From: CAZRHR01 sp964599915 | GTDB taxonomy: Bacteria; Bacteroidota; Bacteroidia; CAIKAF01 | Assembly: GCA_964599915.1 (NCBI GenBank) | Contig: CAZRHR010000059.1 | Coordinates: forward strand, 1 to 16,805 | Length of the DNA: 16,805 nucleotides | Direction: 5' to 3' | Shown here: positions 1 through 8,315 of the stretch, piece after piece | Numbering within the stretch: position 1 is the stretch's first letter | How the letters are laid out: each line of letters starts with the position of its first letter | Position numbers and translations under genes: made by a program | The notes under the pieces: generated by a model | Told to the model about the DNA's origin: nothing | Database searches by the model: none | The model's input: only the letters and a program-made list of their open reading frames with translations

Positions 1-879
1 TTGGGGATAACTTTGTAGGCTCTTACCATCTGGTCGAATTTCGAACACTTTAAGGTTCTTTTGTTCGCTTATGAACGTCCCCCATTGGCGCCAGAGCAAG
101 GTGCGACCAAGAATCCAAACTTCATCAGGAAGCAAGTCCGGTGAAAATTTACCTGCCAGATTTCCTAGGCCCACCCAAGCAGCGGGCAGGTTAGAGGTAA
201 TGTCGGCTACTACAGGAACATGCTTTTGGTGGAAAAGTCCAACGCTATCTTTGGGAAAGGTTGGTGGAAGTTGCCCAGCAAGAATTAGAATTTTCCCCGA
301 GGTTTTTAGCTTTGAAAAATCAGGCAGGCTTGAATTGAGCGGCGGAAGCGCAGGCAAGGGGGCTGCCGAAAATGGGTGAGGCTTTTCATACAAGGGCTCC
401 CGAAAAGCCATGTTAATATGCACGGGGCCTTCACCTAAAGCCTTTAATAGAAAAGGAAAAGCGGCGTCTAGTGTTTCTGGTTCATCTTCGCCGACAAAGG
501 AAAATCTAGCGGCCGTGATTTCATTAAACAATCCTGGTTGGGGCATGCTTTGACCTTCTTCTTGGCCAATTCGGTCGGCGGGTCGGTCGGCGGTGAGTGC
601 GAGCAGGGGCAGGCCACGGTAAAATGCTTCTGTGATGGCTGGGCCAAGATTTTGTGCGGCACTTCCGCTGGTGGTTATGACGGCGACCGGCTGGCCGGAT
701 TGTTCCGCCCATCCCAGGGCTACGAAGGCTGCGCTTCTTTCATCTGCTGCGATCACAGGTTCGGGCATGCCTGCCATTTGCGCGCCTAAAATAAGTGGTG
801 CTGAACGACTTCCAGGTGCCACTACCCAACGCGTGACGCCGATTTCTTTTAAACGGGAGAAAAGATGTCCGGTGTTCAT
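1..879 (-). CDS. menD: MenD, 2-succinyl-5-enolpyruvyl-6-hydroxy-3-cyclohexene-1-carboxylate synthase, partial (C-terminus beyond window start)
   Basis: Thiamine-diphosphate enzyme of menaquinone synthesis. It adds the succinic semialdehyde unit from 2-oxoglutarate to isochorismate in the cytoplasm. The minus-strand frame is open for 293 codons from an ATG at 879 to the window edge, so about half of a typical 550-residue MenD is present. The N-terminal PYR domain is clear: APGSRSAPL near residue 21, DERSAAFVALGWA near 46 with E47 at the place of the catalytic glutamate that activates the cofactor, TTSGSAAQNLGPAITEAFY near 69, and LTADRP near 95. The start is set by an ATGA overlap with the menF stop (bases 876-879), which suggests translational coupling. 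It follows menF, the enzyme making its substrate. The N-terminus before APGSRS is somewhat shorter than in E. coli MenD. The C-terminal PP domain cannot be judged. Confidence 0.95.
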   Translation of the reverse strand, partial: MNTGHLFSRLKEIGVTRWVVAPGSRSAPLILGAQMAGMPEPVIAADERSAAFVALGWAEQSGQPVAVITTSGSAAQNLGPAITEAFYRGLPLLALTADRPADRIGQEEGQSMPQPGLFNEITAARFSFVGEDEPETLDAAFPFLLKALGEGPVHINMAFREPLYEKPHPFSAAPLPALPPLNSSLPDFSKLKTSGKILILAGQLPPTFPKDSVGLFHQKHVPVVADITSNLPAAWVGLGNLAGKFSPDLLPDEVWILGRTLLWRQWGTFISEQKNLKVFEIRPDGKSLQSYPQ

Positions 880-1946
880 TCAGAAAATAACAAATCGGCC
901 AGCAATTTGATTTTTTCTTCGGTTTCTTGGTATTCGGCCTCCGGTACGGAATCTTTTGTAATGCCCGCACCGGCATAGATGTAAGCCGTTTCTCCGTCCC
1001 AAGAAAGACAACGAAGATTTACATAAATGGAGCAGCGCGATTCTTGGTGGTTCCAAATACCCATATAACCTGCATAATATGTGCGCAAGGTTTCTTCAAT
1101 TTCTTTGATGGCGTCCATGGCCCATGTTTTTGGCGTTCCACCTACTGCAGGAGTTGGATGAAGTTCCCCCATAAGCCGCCTTAATTTTTCAGGGTCCGGC
1201 ATGTCCATGGTTCCAGAAAGTGTGGTTTTTAGGTGGGCTACATGACCAATGGTATAAGTTTCAGGGCCTTGTGTCTGGATGTCCTGGATTTCCAAGTAAG
1301 ACATCACCGACTGAATATGTTCCGTGACCAAGGCTTGTTCTTTAATTTCCTTTTCACCCCAAGGCGCATCCTTGTCGTGTGCTGGTCTTGTTCCTGCGAG
1401 CGCCACCGTTTTTACTTCGCCTTGCGCACTTTCAAGCAATAATTCCGGAGAGGCACCAAGCCAGGTTCCGGCAAAAGGGGCCGAAAGAAACCAGGTGAAG
1501 GTATGGGGATATTTCTGCCGGAGTTTTAAAAACTGGGTAAAGGGCTGAAAAGTAGAACAAGGAAAAGCCTTTTGGCGTGCCACCATGAGTTTCTGGTGAA
1601 CCGCATCCAATTTTTCAAGGGCAGCATGGACCTGAGCAACATATTTTTCCTTCGTCGTTGATCCATTTGGATGCAAAGCCGGCCAGGTCTCTTTTTGGGT
1701 AAAAGATAGTTTTTCAGCTGTTTCTGCATCAATCACCACATGGTGTTGGAAAGGGATATTTAGGGGCCGTTGATGAAAGCCTGCATCAAAAGGATGAAGC
1801 AAGAAAATATCGTGGGCATGGCTTCGATCGCCCTCTAATGCATGCCAAAAAAGGTGAATTTCTTGTGAATTGGGTAAAGCGTACATGCCCCATGCCAAGT
1901 CATGCGTAACTGGGGCGGCTAAGGCGTCAATATCTAAGGTGTCCAT
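876..1946 (-). CDS. menF: Isochorismate synthase MenF (chorismate-binding family)
   Basis: Converts chorismate to isochorismate, the first committed menaquinone step. At 356 residues it has a short N-terminal part and a full chorismate-binding domain. Visible motifs are QKLMVAR near residue 118, where K119 matches the general-base lysine of KVVLAR-type motifs, ALAGTRP near 183, the family signature LHPTPAVGGTPK near 262, and YAGAGI near 324. Related enzymes (anthranilate or aminodeoxychorismate synthase component I, salicylate synthase) share the fold, but the adjacent menD and the HPTPAVGG signature favour isochorismate synthase. The ATG at 1946 lies 13 bases inside the 3' end of the upstream metalloprotease gene, and the stop overlaps the menD start, so translation is probably coupled on both sides. 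The pairing with an upstream secreted-protease gene is odd. Confidence 0.93.
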   Translation of the reverse strand: MDTLDIDALAAPVTHDLAWGMYALPNSQEIHLFWHALEGDRSHAHDIFLLHPFDAGFHQRPLNIPFQHHVVIDAETAEKLSFTQKETWPALHPNGSTTKEKYVAQVHAALEKLDAVHQKLMVARQKAFPCSTFQPFTQFLKLRQKYPHTFTWFLSAPFAGTWLGASPELLLESAQGEVKTVALAGTRPAHDKDAPWGEKEIKEQALVTEHIQSVMSYLEIQDIQTQGPETYTIGHVAHLKTTLSGTMDMPDPEKLRRLMGELHPTPAVGGTPKTWAMDAIKEIEETLRTYYAGYMGIWNHQESRCSIYVNLRCLSWDGETAYIYAGAGITKDSVPEAEYQETEEKIKLLADLLFSE

Positions 1947-3118
1947 AGTACTTTCTGGCGAATCACTGTACCCTGAGAATGTGTAAGGGTAAGAATGGCC
2001 GGTCCAAATATCGGTGTAACGGGGGAAAAACGGGCACCGTCTGTGAGATATTCCACTTGAATGGGGATACTTCGACCATAAAGGTCGAAAAGTTCAAGTT
2101 GAGTAAGTCCAGTAGATTGTACCATCATGGATGAAACAGCAGGTTGGGGAAAAAGTTGAGGGCCGGCCAAAGTCAAATCATCATGAGACAGTGCGCCACA
2201 GGTTTGGTTTAGCATTGCAGCCCTTTGTACCTGAAGTGCTTGTTGCATTCTTTGGACTTGTCCTTGGGTAAACAAGTTCATGCATCCATCGTTGGTGTAA
2301 TCCATGAAATTCATGAATTGAATACCCGGATAGGCTGGTGAGCAGCCATCGGTTAAGGGAAAACTGGGGCAATCATAGGTTTCCTGGGCTTGGTCGGGTG
2401 TATCACTAACAAAGTCTGTTCCGCTACAATCGTTGTTATCATCGCCCCATATATGCTCTAAATTTAGCCAATGGCCAACTTCATGCGTGGCCGTCCGTCC
2501 AAGATTGAATGGGGCCAATGCGCCAAGGTTTCGACCAAAATATCGGTAGTCAATCACGACCCCATCAAGGCTTGGATCGAATCCGGGCAAAGTGGCATAA
2601 CCCAATAAATCATCTTCAAGTGCACAGACCCAAAGGTTCAAATAGCGGTCCGCAGGCCAAGGGTTATGACCTCCAAGAGCGGTTTGTTTTACATCATCAA
2701 GGTCTATGGAAAATCCATTTACAGCGGTGGGAATACGCAGTATGCCGGTGGTGGGTTGACCATCCGGGTCAGTATGGGCAAGGCAAAATTGAAGTTGGGG
2801 ATGACCGGCAACAGGTTTAAAGACTGCGGGTGTAAGACTGGTATCTGCATGTGACCGGGAAAAATCTTCATTCAAGACGGCCAGCTGAGATAAAATACGC
2901 TCGTCGGTCAGGTTTTCCTGACTGCTTCGATAGACCACATGCACCACCACCGGAATGGAAATGGATTGGGTTGCGACCAAACTGTTTTCTGCGTTGGCCG
3001 TAACATCTGTTGGTCGACCATGTTTTTGGATGTACCTCTCATGGCCACAAACGGGTCTTTGGGCTAATAGAGAAAAGCAAACCAGCCAGCCAATGATAAA
3101 CCCAGACCAAAAGCGCAT
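1934..3118 (-). CDS. Secreted M43-family (pappalysin/cytophagalysin-like) zinc metalloprotease with T9SS-like C-terminus
   Basis: Predicted exported zinc endopeptidase of 394 residues. Residues 1 to about 25 look like a signal peptide (hydrophobic stretch FIIGWLVCFSLLAQ). The M43 catalytic domain follows: VVHVVYR near 58, LNEDF near 82, the zinc motif HEVGHWLNLEH at 212-222 (H212, E213, H216, H222) with IWGD after it, SDTPDQ near 238, and the Met-turn FMDY at 271-274. Several cysteines (for example 231, 250, 259 and 279) could form disulfides. The last 75 or so residues (LFPQPAVSSM, LFDLYGR) resemble a type A T9SS sorting domain, though weaker than in the upstream neighbour. The start overlaps the upstream stop by one base (TGATG at 3120-3116), so the two secreted proteins are probably made together. 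The substrate cannot be inferred. Confidence 0.9.
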   Translation of the reverse strand: MRFWSGFIIGWLVCFSLLAQRPVCGHERYIQKHGRPTDVTANAENSLVATQSISIPVVVHVVYRSSQENLTDERILSQLAVLNEDFSRSHADTSLTPAVFKPVAGHPQLQFCLAHTDPDGQPTTGILRIPTAVNGFSIDLDDVKQTALGGHNPWPADRYLNLWVCALEDDLLGYATLPGFDPSLDGVVIDYRYFGRNLGALAPFNLGRTATHEVGHWLNLEHIWGDDNNDCSGTDFVSDTPDQAQETYDCPSFPLTDGCSPAYPGIQFMNFMDYTNDGCMNLFTQGQVQRMQQALQVQRAAMLNQTCGALSHDDLTLAGPQLFPQPAVSSMMVQSTGLTQLELFDLYGRSIPIQVEYLTDGARFSPVTPIFGPAILTLTHSQGTVIRQKVLWTP

Positions 3119-5046
3119 CAGGGCAGGATGATTTTATAGGCTTTTCCGTCCCCATCCCACTCAAGAATCAAAGAATAGATGCCTGAAGGAAGCCCTTGAA
3201 CGGAAACCGGTAAAATGGTTTGGCTTTGGGTCACTTCAAACGTTTCCATGGCCAAAACCCGTCCTGCCATATCCAGTAAGCGATAATTTCCTGCACCGGA
3301 AGCTTTTTCACCCAATTTAATTTGGAACGCGCTGCCTTGCACCGGATTTGGGAAAATGGTTACCTCAGACAGGGGAGAAGCAAGCATGTCTTCGCTTAAG
3401 TTAAAGGTAAAGGTGGCTTGCGCGCTGCATCCGTCCGGAGAGGTGATTTCTAAAGCATATTGCCCTCCGGCAGGTGGTGTGTAGGAGGCCGCTGTGCCCG
3501 CGGGTGCCGGAATTGGGATAAAGGTAGCGCCGTTGAAAAACTTCCACTGGTAAGTGTAATTGCCCGAGATATTGGCGCCGAGGTCGCTACCATTTTGAAC
3601 GATAGCAAAATTGGAAGGAATACCCGCCCCAACGGTGATGGTGGTGTCGAAACTAAAGGCATCACAGCCGGTATTGATATCGAACATACGCACTTTGTAC
3701 CGCCCGCTTTGTTTAATCCAAACCGAGGACGTTGTGGCACCGACTACAAGTGAAGTGTCGTTTAAAAACCACTCATAGCCAAATCCGGACTGCACAGAGA
3801 GCATAATGGAATCTGGACTACAAACAAAATTGGATGGACTTACCATGACCGGCTGTTCCGGTGGTCTTGGAAGCACTACAACGGTGTCCGTGACGGCTAC
3901 TTGCAAGGCATTTTTTGTAAAAGTATAATTGAGCGCCAAGGAAGTATTGCTTCCAACGAAGAATTGGGTGGTACTTCCCAGAGAATTTACAGGCGGAAGA
4001 TTTAAAGGTACGGTTGGGTGTGGACTTTCGCCCCCATCGAAGCAATTGTCATCTGCCGTGCCTAGCGTTCCAGAGTCGTCGTCCCATACTTCTATGCGAT
4101 AGGGAGGATTATTGGCATTGATAGAAAGGTTAATGGATTGTGGAAGGTTAGCGGCATTGCTGCTGCTTTGATTGGTAAAAACTTGGTTGTTGGACCCATC
4201 GAAAATACGGATATAAAGGTCGGGGTTTCCTGCCGTAAAGAAATCAGTGCAAGCGACGGCCGTGAGGGTAACATTGGTCAGTTGGAAACCGAAAGTGTCC
4301 ACCGTCACTTGATAGGTAACAGGAAAGCTACCCGCGCTGTTGTAGAGCACATTTGGGGGATTTTCTACGTTGGATTGAAGCCCGTTGCCAAAGTTCCAAA
4401 GGTATTGATAGCCGGATGTTTGCCCGGGAATAGGTTGGTATCCATTGCTCGGGAAATTGTTTTGGAAACTCACTTGTAACGGAGCACAACCCAAACCTGG
4501 CGCCATGGAAAAGCCTTGATTTGAGGTCGTATCCGGGAAAAGCACCATTTGTGATGCGAAAGTGGTTTGAGCCGTTTGGTTTCCAAACACACCCGCAGCC
4601 ACCGTAGCAGTGACAAAAATGGTGAGGTTATAGACGCCCGGATTTCCCACAGGCGTTCCACATATCTTAACGCATCCCATCGTGTCTGAAGCACTTGGGA
4701 AATACGTACAACCATTGCCGGGGACATTGCAGCTCCAGTTTAACCCGAAAGGCAGTCCGGAAATGGCATCAATCCGCATTTCTACCAAAGGCACAACGCC
4801 CAATAAACCACCGCTAAAAGGTGCCGCATCAATCGTAGGAGGAATATAAAAAGTAACGTCTTGGCTATATGGCGTTCCAACGGTACCTCCGGGCAAAGAA
4901 TCTGGACAAAGTCCGCCGCCTGGCACGCTACAAGAAAAATTAATGGCACATCCTGGACATTGTGCCAGCAGCGATTGGGTTAGAAACAAGCCAACAATCC
5001 AGATGGCTGGGCTTTTTTTAAAGCAGAGGGAAAAGAATGCGGTCAT
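3118..5046 (-). CDS. Secreted PKD-domain-like protein with T9SS type A sorting domain
   Basis: Large exported cargo protein of 642 residues, secreted or surface-anchored. A signal peptide ends near LLAQ (29), followed by a cysteine-rich segment (CPGCAINFSC). A PKD-like module lies around residues 188-260 (GCAPLQVSF, YLWNFGNG, AGSFPVTYQV). Next is a beta-rich section with an acidic, possibly calcium-binding loop (WDDDSG, about 316-340), then Ig-like beta segments. The final 80 residues form a typical type A sorting domain: FPNPVQG, LLDMAGRVL, LPSGIYSLIL and a C-terminal KIILP. It is the first gene of the overlapping run and is joined to the M43 protease by a one-base overlap, so the pair may act together outside the cell. 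No catalytic motif is recognised. An adhesin or structural role is inference. Confidence 0.85.
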   Translation of the reverse strand: MTAFFSLCFKKSPAIWIVGLFLTQSLLAQCPGCAINFSCSVPGGGLCPDSLPGGTVGTPYSQDVTFYIPPTIDAAPFSGGLLGVVPLVEMRIDAISGLPFGLNWSCNVPGNGCTYFPSASDTMGCVKICGTPVGNPGVYNLTIFVTATVAAGVFGNQTAQTTFASQMVLFPDTTSNQGFSMAPGLGCAPLQVSFQNNFPSNGYQPIPGQTSGYQYLWNFGNGLQSNVENPPNVLYNSAGSFPVTYQVTVDTFGFQLTNVTLTAVACTDFFTAGNPDLYIRIFDGSNNQVFTNQSSSNAANLPQSINLSINANNPPYRIEVWDDDSGTLGTADDNCFDGGESPHPTVPLNLPPVNSLGSTTQFFVGSNTSLALNYTFTKNALQVAVTDTVVVLPRPPEQPVMVSPSNFVCSPDSIMLSVQSGFGYEWFLNDTSLVVGATTSSVWIKQSGRYKVRMFDINTGCDAFSFDTTITVGAGIPSNFAIVQNGSDLGANISGNYTYQWKFFNGATFIPIPAPAGTAASYTPPAGGQYALEITSPDGCSAQATFTFNLSEDMLASPLSEVTIFPNPVQGSAFQIKLGEKASGAGNYRLLDMAGRVLAMETFEVTQSQTILPVSVQGLPSGIYSLILEWDGDGKAYKIILP

Positions 5047-5124
5047 ACCATGAGCATTAATAGAACACCAAAAATGGGCGTCGAAATTTAAAATAAAGTT
5101 AATAAAGGTGGGCTTATCTTTTCT

Positions 5125-6201
5125 TTAAAGCCACTTTTTCTTTTTAAAATAAAGCAGTAAGCCCAATGCCAATGCGGCCATAAAGATTAAAGTGGCCGGA
5201 TAGGCGCCCGGGAAGTGCAACTCTGGCATGGATTCAAAATTCATTCCATAAATCCCGGTGATCAAGGTAAGCGGCATAAAAACAATACTGACCACCGTCA
5301 AGGTTTTCATGATCTGGTTAAGTTGCGCGTTGGCTGCGGACAAATGTAAATCGGTAAGTCCTGTAATCCGGTCGCGTAAATGCTCCGCTTGGTCGTAAGC
5401 AAGCGCTGTATGATCCGATAAATCGCGTAAAAAGGGTTTGGTTTTTTTGTGAATACTTGGTATTTCAGAACGAATTAAGCCGTTGGTAACATCTCTCATA
5501 GGCCATAAAGCCTGTCTGATTTCCTGCCACTGAAACCTTAATCCACGGATTTTCCTACCTGCATGTTGAATAACGCCAGACAGCAATTTATCTTCAATAT
5601 CCTCGATGGCATCTTCAAAGGCTTCAAGGGAATCTAAATGTTGGTCAGTAATTGCATCCAATAGGGCGTACATAAGGTAATCGGCTCCACGTGAGCGGAT
5701 CCTGGCTTGAGGTTGTTCCATCCTTTCCATGACCGGTTTAAAGAGGTCACTGTCTTCTTCTTCAAAAGAAATGAGGAGCCGGCCTTCCAGAAGGAAAGAC
5801 ACTTGACTCACATCAAGTCTTTGCCCTTGCATCCGGATGTCTTTGGCAATAATAAAAATGCCGTCTTCTCCTGTAGGCTCTAATTTGGGGCGTGCATTGG
5901 TGTTCATCACGTCTTCCAAAGTCAGCGCCTCCACCTTTTTCCCGTAGGGCGGTGCCCAAGCCAAAAGGCTTTCCATTGCTTCTTTATCGTGGACCCCAAT
6001 GGCTCGAATCCAAAAGGTTCCCGTTTCTGGAAGGCCTTCTAAAGCCTGATGCATGGTTGTAAAGGAATTCTGCACCAAATGTTCAGCAGAAAAATGCCAG
6101 GTTTGAAAACGAGGGGACTGTGTGCGATGTGGTCCAACATAGACTAGGGAGCCGGGCGCAAGTCCTCGTTTTTTATTCAGGCTTCGGTGGGCTTGTTTCA
6201 T
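5125..6201 (-). CDS. corA: CorA family magnesium/cobalt transport channel
   Basis: Pentameric inner-membrane channel for Mg2+ (also Co2+/Ni2+). At 358 residues it has the usual length. The large N-terminal cytoplasmic domain includes a long charged helical region (about 190-290). Two C-terminal membrane helices follow at about 296-318 and 333-352, with the family-defining YGMN at 318-321 between them and a lysine-rich tail (FKKKKWL). The loop after GMN carries the acidic MPEL segment expected at the pore mouth. The N-terminus KKRGLAPGSLVYVG matches the usual start of bacteroidete CorA proteins, which supports the ATG at 6201. That start lies 29 bases inside the 3' end of mscS, so the two are probably cotranscribed and coupled. 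No Mg2+ riboswitch is visible, and none is expected for an internal operon gene. Confidence 0.95.
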   Translation of the reverse strand: MKQAHRSLNKKRGLAPGSLVYVGPHRTQSPRFQTWHFSAEHLVQNSFTTMHQALEGLPETGTFWIRAIGVHDKEAMESLLAWAPPYGKKVEALTLEDVMNTNARPKLEPTGEDGIFIIAKDIRMQGQRLDVSQVSFLLEGRLLISFEEEDSDLFKPVMERMEQPQARIRSRGADYLMYALLDAITDQHLDSLEAFEDAIEDIEDKLLSGVIQHAGRKIRGLRFQWQEIRQALWPMRDVTNGLIRSEIPSIHKKTKPFLRDLSDHTALAYDQAEHLRDRITGLTDLHLSAANAQLNQIMKTLTVVSIVFMPLTLITGIYGMNFESMPELHFPGAYPATLIFMAALALGLLLYFKKKKWL

Positions 6202-7082
6202 GGTCTGTGGAAGGATGCATCAATACGTGCGTATAGGGCAAAGGCACTTCAATGCCCTCATTTCTGAAACGTTCAAAAATGATTTTATACATATCCGTAA
6301 GATACACAAAACTTTCCGGAGAATCTTTGGCCCATAAATATGCCCTAATGACGACAGAATAAGTAGAAATGTATCGAACCATTACGCGTACGGCAGGCTC
6401 ATTTCTCTCTTTTTCATCTTCTTCGCGTCCGTCAATAAACGCAGGATGTTTCATGGCTTCCTCTCGGATAATGGCCATGGCTTTGTCCAAATCGGTATCA
6501 AAAGAAACGCCGATTTCTAAAAACCGAATCATCCGCTCATCCACGATGGAACGGTTTACAATGACTTCACTGGAAATGACAGAGTTTGGAATGACCACCC
6601 TTTTGTTTTCAAAATTGCGGATCACCGTATGTCGGAGGGTGATGTCTTCTACCATACCGGCGGTATCCGTGCGCGTACCCACTTCTACCACATCGCCGAT
6701 GCGAAAGGGTTTGAACATTACAATCATAACCCCGTTGATGATGTTGGAAAAAGCAGCTTGCGAGGCAAAACCAATAATGGCGGCCAAAATACCCGCACCG
6801 GCAAAAAGGGTAACGGCCACTTCTTTAAAAGCCGGGATGACATAGACAATGTTCANNNNNNNNNNTGGCAATGGTAATGATGACAAAGGTCAGCGCATTT
6901 TTCTGGAAGTTGTAGGTTGTTGGGTCTACATTGATTCTGGCTGATTCCCGCTTAAAATAACCACCAATAAGTGCGCGCACCACTTTGTTTACCACAAAGG
7001 CGGCCACTATAATCACAATAATTTTGAGGATGGTGGGGTAGTTGCTAACTACCGGAATGCCGATATCCGTAGTGTCTTGCAT
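6173..7082 (-). CDS. mscS: Small-conductance mechanosensitive channel, MscS family (interrupted by a 10-N assembly gap)
   Basis: Tension-gated inner-membrane channel that releases solutes during osmotic downshock. The N-terminal piece (7082-6866, 72 codons) carries a first membrane helix (ILKIIVIIVAAFVVNKVV) and the start of a second. The C-terminal piece (6855-6173) carries the pore-lining TM3 (LFAGAGILAAIIGFASQAAF), the beta domain (KPFRIGDVVEVG, GMVEDITLRHTVIRNFENKRVVIPNS) and the alpha/beta C-terminal domain. Total length of about 300 residues is normal for short MscS proteins. The 10 Ns shift the frame, but the flanking pieces agree if the true gap is a multiple of three, so I read this as one intact gene with an assembly gap. 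It starts 12 bases after the desaturase stop and its 3' end overlaps corA by 29 bases, so it is the middle gene of a three-gene operon. Confidence 0.9.
6856..6865. other. 10-N assembly gap inside mscS
   Basis: Ten unknown bases. The coding pieces on each side sum to 900 bases, so the true missing length must be a multiple of three and cannot be 10. Joining the flanks with nothing inserted gives an uninterrupted frame (…TIAMNIVYVI…). Confidence 0.97.
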
Positions 7083-7094
7083 GGTTGAGGGGAA

Positions 7095-8156
7095 TTATCC
7101 CAGCGCGGTTACGTATTGGCGATCCGCAATTCTTGTGGTTCTTTTCTTCAGCAAAGCAATGATTTCTTCCTCCGATTTGGGTTGATCCGGATTCAATTGC
7201 ACATAATGCCGGGCCAAGGTTTTGTATTGTTTGGTCATCAACAAAAACCAGATCACGGTAAAATCTAACTTTCGGAACACAATGGCTTCTTCTTTATGAT
7301 AGGTGGCCACGTTGTTTAGAAAGTCCTCAGGCATTTGGGTCCAGTGGCGGCTAGACCTTACATGGTGACCAATGTGATATCCATCGTTAAAGCATTTTTT
7401 ATTGTAGGGAGAATTGATACAAGTGATAGAGTTCCTGTAGCAGTTATCCGGAGTTTCTGCATCCACGAAGGCATGTTGCGCCCAGTTTCCGGCCATCATC
7501 ATGAGTCGCGCGAAGAACAAAGGCAACCAAAACACCACCAATGCGGCTTGGGCATTCACAAAACTTAGGGCGATGCCAAGTCCTAAAAAGCTAAGTTCAC
7601 CAAGAATCACCCTTCTGGCAATTGGACCACGTTGTTTTCCTTGAAGATAGGCCACCAACTGAATGAGTCCGATAAAGAAAAACTCGAGGAAATAGCGCGT
7701 AAAATGACGCACGCTGTCCCGTTGATATTTCATGGTGGAAGAGAGGTCCGATTCCAGATTGTTTTCCGGATGGTGCATGGCAATGTGGTGGCCGAAATAA
7801 GTTTCAGGCGTTTCTCCGAAAAATGGTCCCACGGCCCATGGAATCACTTGGTTCCAGCGCTTGTATTTGTTTTTAAACAACGATCTATGGCTGGTATTGT
7901 GCAACATCAGGATAAATGGACCAAGGAATATGGCCCAATTGAGAAACAGGTAAATGGAGGCCACCCACCAATGAAAATCCACGAAAAGCCAAATGGCCAA
8001 GGGTGGGAAAATGAGGAGCAGGGTTAGGGAAAGCTTTACAAAAGGTAAATCCCGTACATCATTTACATAAGGCAAAAAGAGCCGCTCAATCCAATTATAC
8101 GAGGATTTTTCCCGATAAATGGGATCATCAATTGAAATAAAACCGTTGGTAATCAT
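7095..8156 (-). CDS. Membrane fatty acid desaturase family protein
   Basis: Di-iron, oxygen-dependent integral-membrane desaturase or hydroxylase of 353 residues, acting on acyl chains at the inner membrane. All three histidine boxes are present: HNTSH at 86-90, HHIAMHH at 123-129 and HIGHH at 261-265. AQHAFVD near 226 adds another histidine seen in this family. Hydrophobic helices lie around 43-60, 65-85, 155-175 and 185-220. I chose the ATG at 8156 over a TTG at 8165 because a consensus -7 element (8163-8170) overlaps the TTG. The promoter position implies a very short or absent leader. It heads a run with mscS and corA (12-base spacing to mscS), which suggests joint control of membrane fluidity and ion/osmotic homeostasis. 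Regiospecificity and substrate cannot be told; a carotenoid or lipid hydroxylase is the main alternative. Confidence 0.88.
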   Translation of the reverse strand: MITNGFISIDDPIYREKSSYNWIERLFLPYVNDVRDLPFVKLSLTLLLIFPPLAIWLFVDFHWWVASIYLFLNWAIFLGPFILMLHNTSHRSLFKNKYKRWNQVIPWAVGPFFGETPETYFGHHIAMHHPENNLESDLSSTMKYQRDSVRHFTRYFLEFFFIGLIQLVAYLQGKQRGPIARRVILGELSFLGLGIALSFVNAQAALVVFWLPLFFARLMMMAGNWAQHAFVDAETPDNCYRNSITCINSPYNKKCFNDGYHIGHHVRSSRHWTQMPEDFLNNVATYHKEEAIVFRKLDFTVIWFLLMTKQYKTLARHYVQLNPDQPKSEEEIIALLKKRTTRIADRQYVTALG

Positions 8157-8162
8157 GACTCG

Positions 8163-8170
8163 CAAAGGTA
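8163..8170 (-). promoter_or_regulatory. Bacteroidota-type -7 element (TACCTTTG) for the desaturase-mscS-corA operon
   Basis: On the minus strand TACCTTTG matches the Bacteroidota consensus TAnnTTTG exactly. Its last G is seven bases before the ATG at 8156, so transcription would begin at or within a base or two of the start codon. No good -33 TTTG/TTG is seen at the usual spacing. Confidence 0.5.
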
Positions 8171-8293
8171 GCTTTTTTCAGACTTTTTCATGTTTTTTAG
8201 CTCAAATTTTATGTGCATTGGGTCTAAGGGTTATCTACATTACTATGTTCAAAAAAAACAGAATACAGGCCAACTAGGCCAAGTGCCCGGATA

Positions 8294-8301
8294 TAAATTT
8301 G
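8294..8301 (+). promoter_or_regulatory. Candidate -7 element (TAAATTTG) for the OmpA-family lipoprotein gene
   Basis: TAAATTTG fits TAnnTTTG and ends 14 bases before the ATG at 8316, predicting a leader under 12 bases. It lies in the divergent intergenic region shared with the desaturase. No clear -33 motif was found. Confidence 0.4.
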
Positions 8302-8315
8302 TACAAAGGCAAAAT

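Noticed and set aside
71..379. Plus-strand ORF opposite menD, with others at 538-910
   Set aside because: Antisense to a clear MenD frame; low-complexity, arginine/glycine-rich translations with no recognisable domain.
6369..6845. 158-codon plus-strand ORF opposite mscS
   Set aside because: The opposite strand encodes conserved MscS motifs; this frame is a serine/methionine/threonine-rich shadow.
6173..7082. mscS as a true frameshifted pseudogene
   Set aside because: The only disruption is the artificial 10-N gap; the flanking pieces are in frame if the gap is a multiple of three, and all MscS motifs are intact.
8190..8315. 42-residue N-terminal extension of the OmpA-family protein
   Set aside because: It would bury the lipoprotein signal and span the promoter region; the ATG at 8316 fits better.
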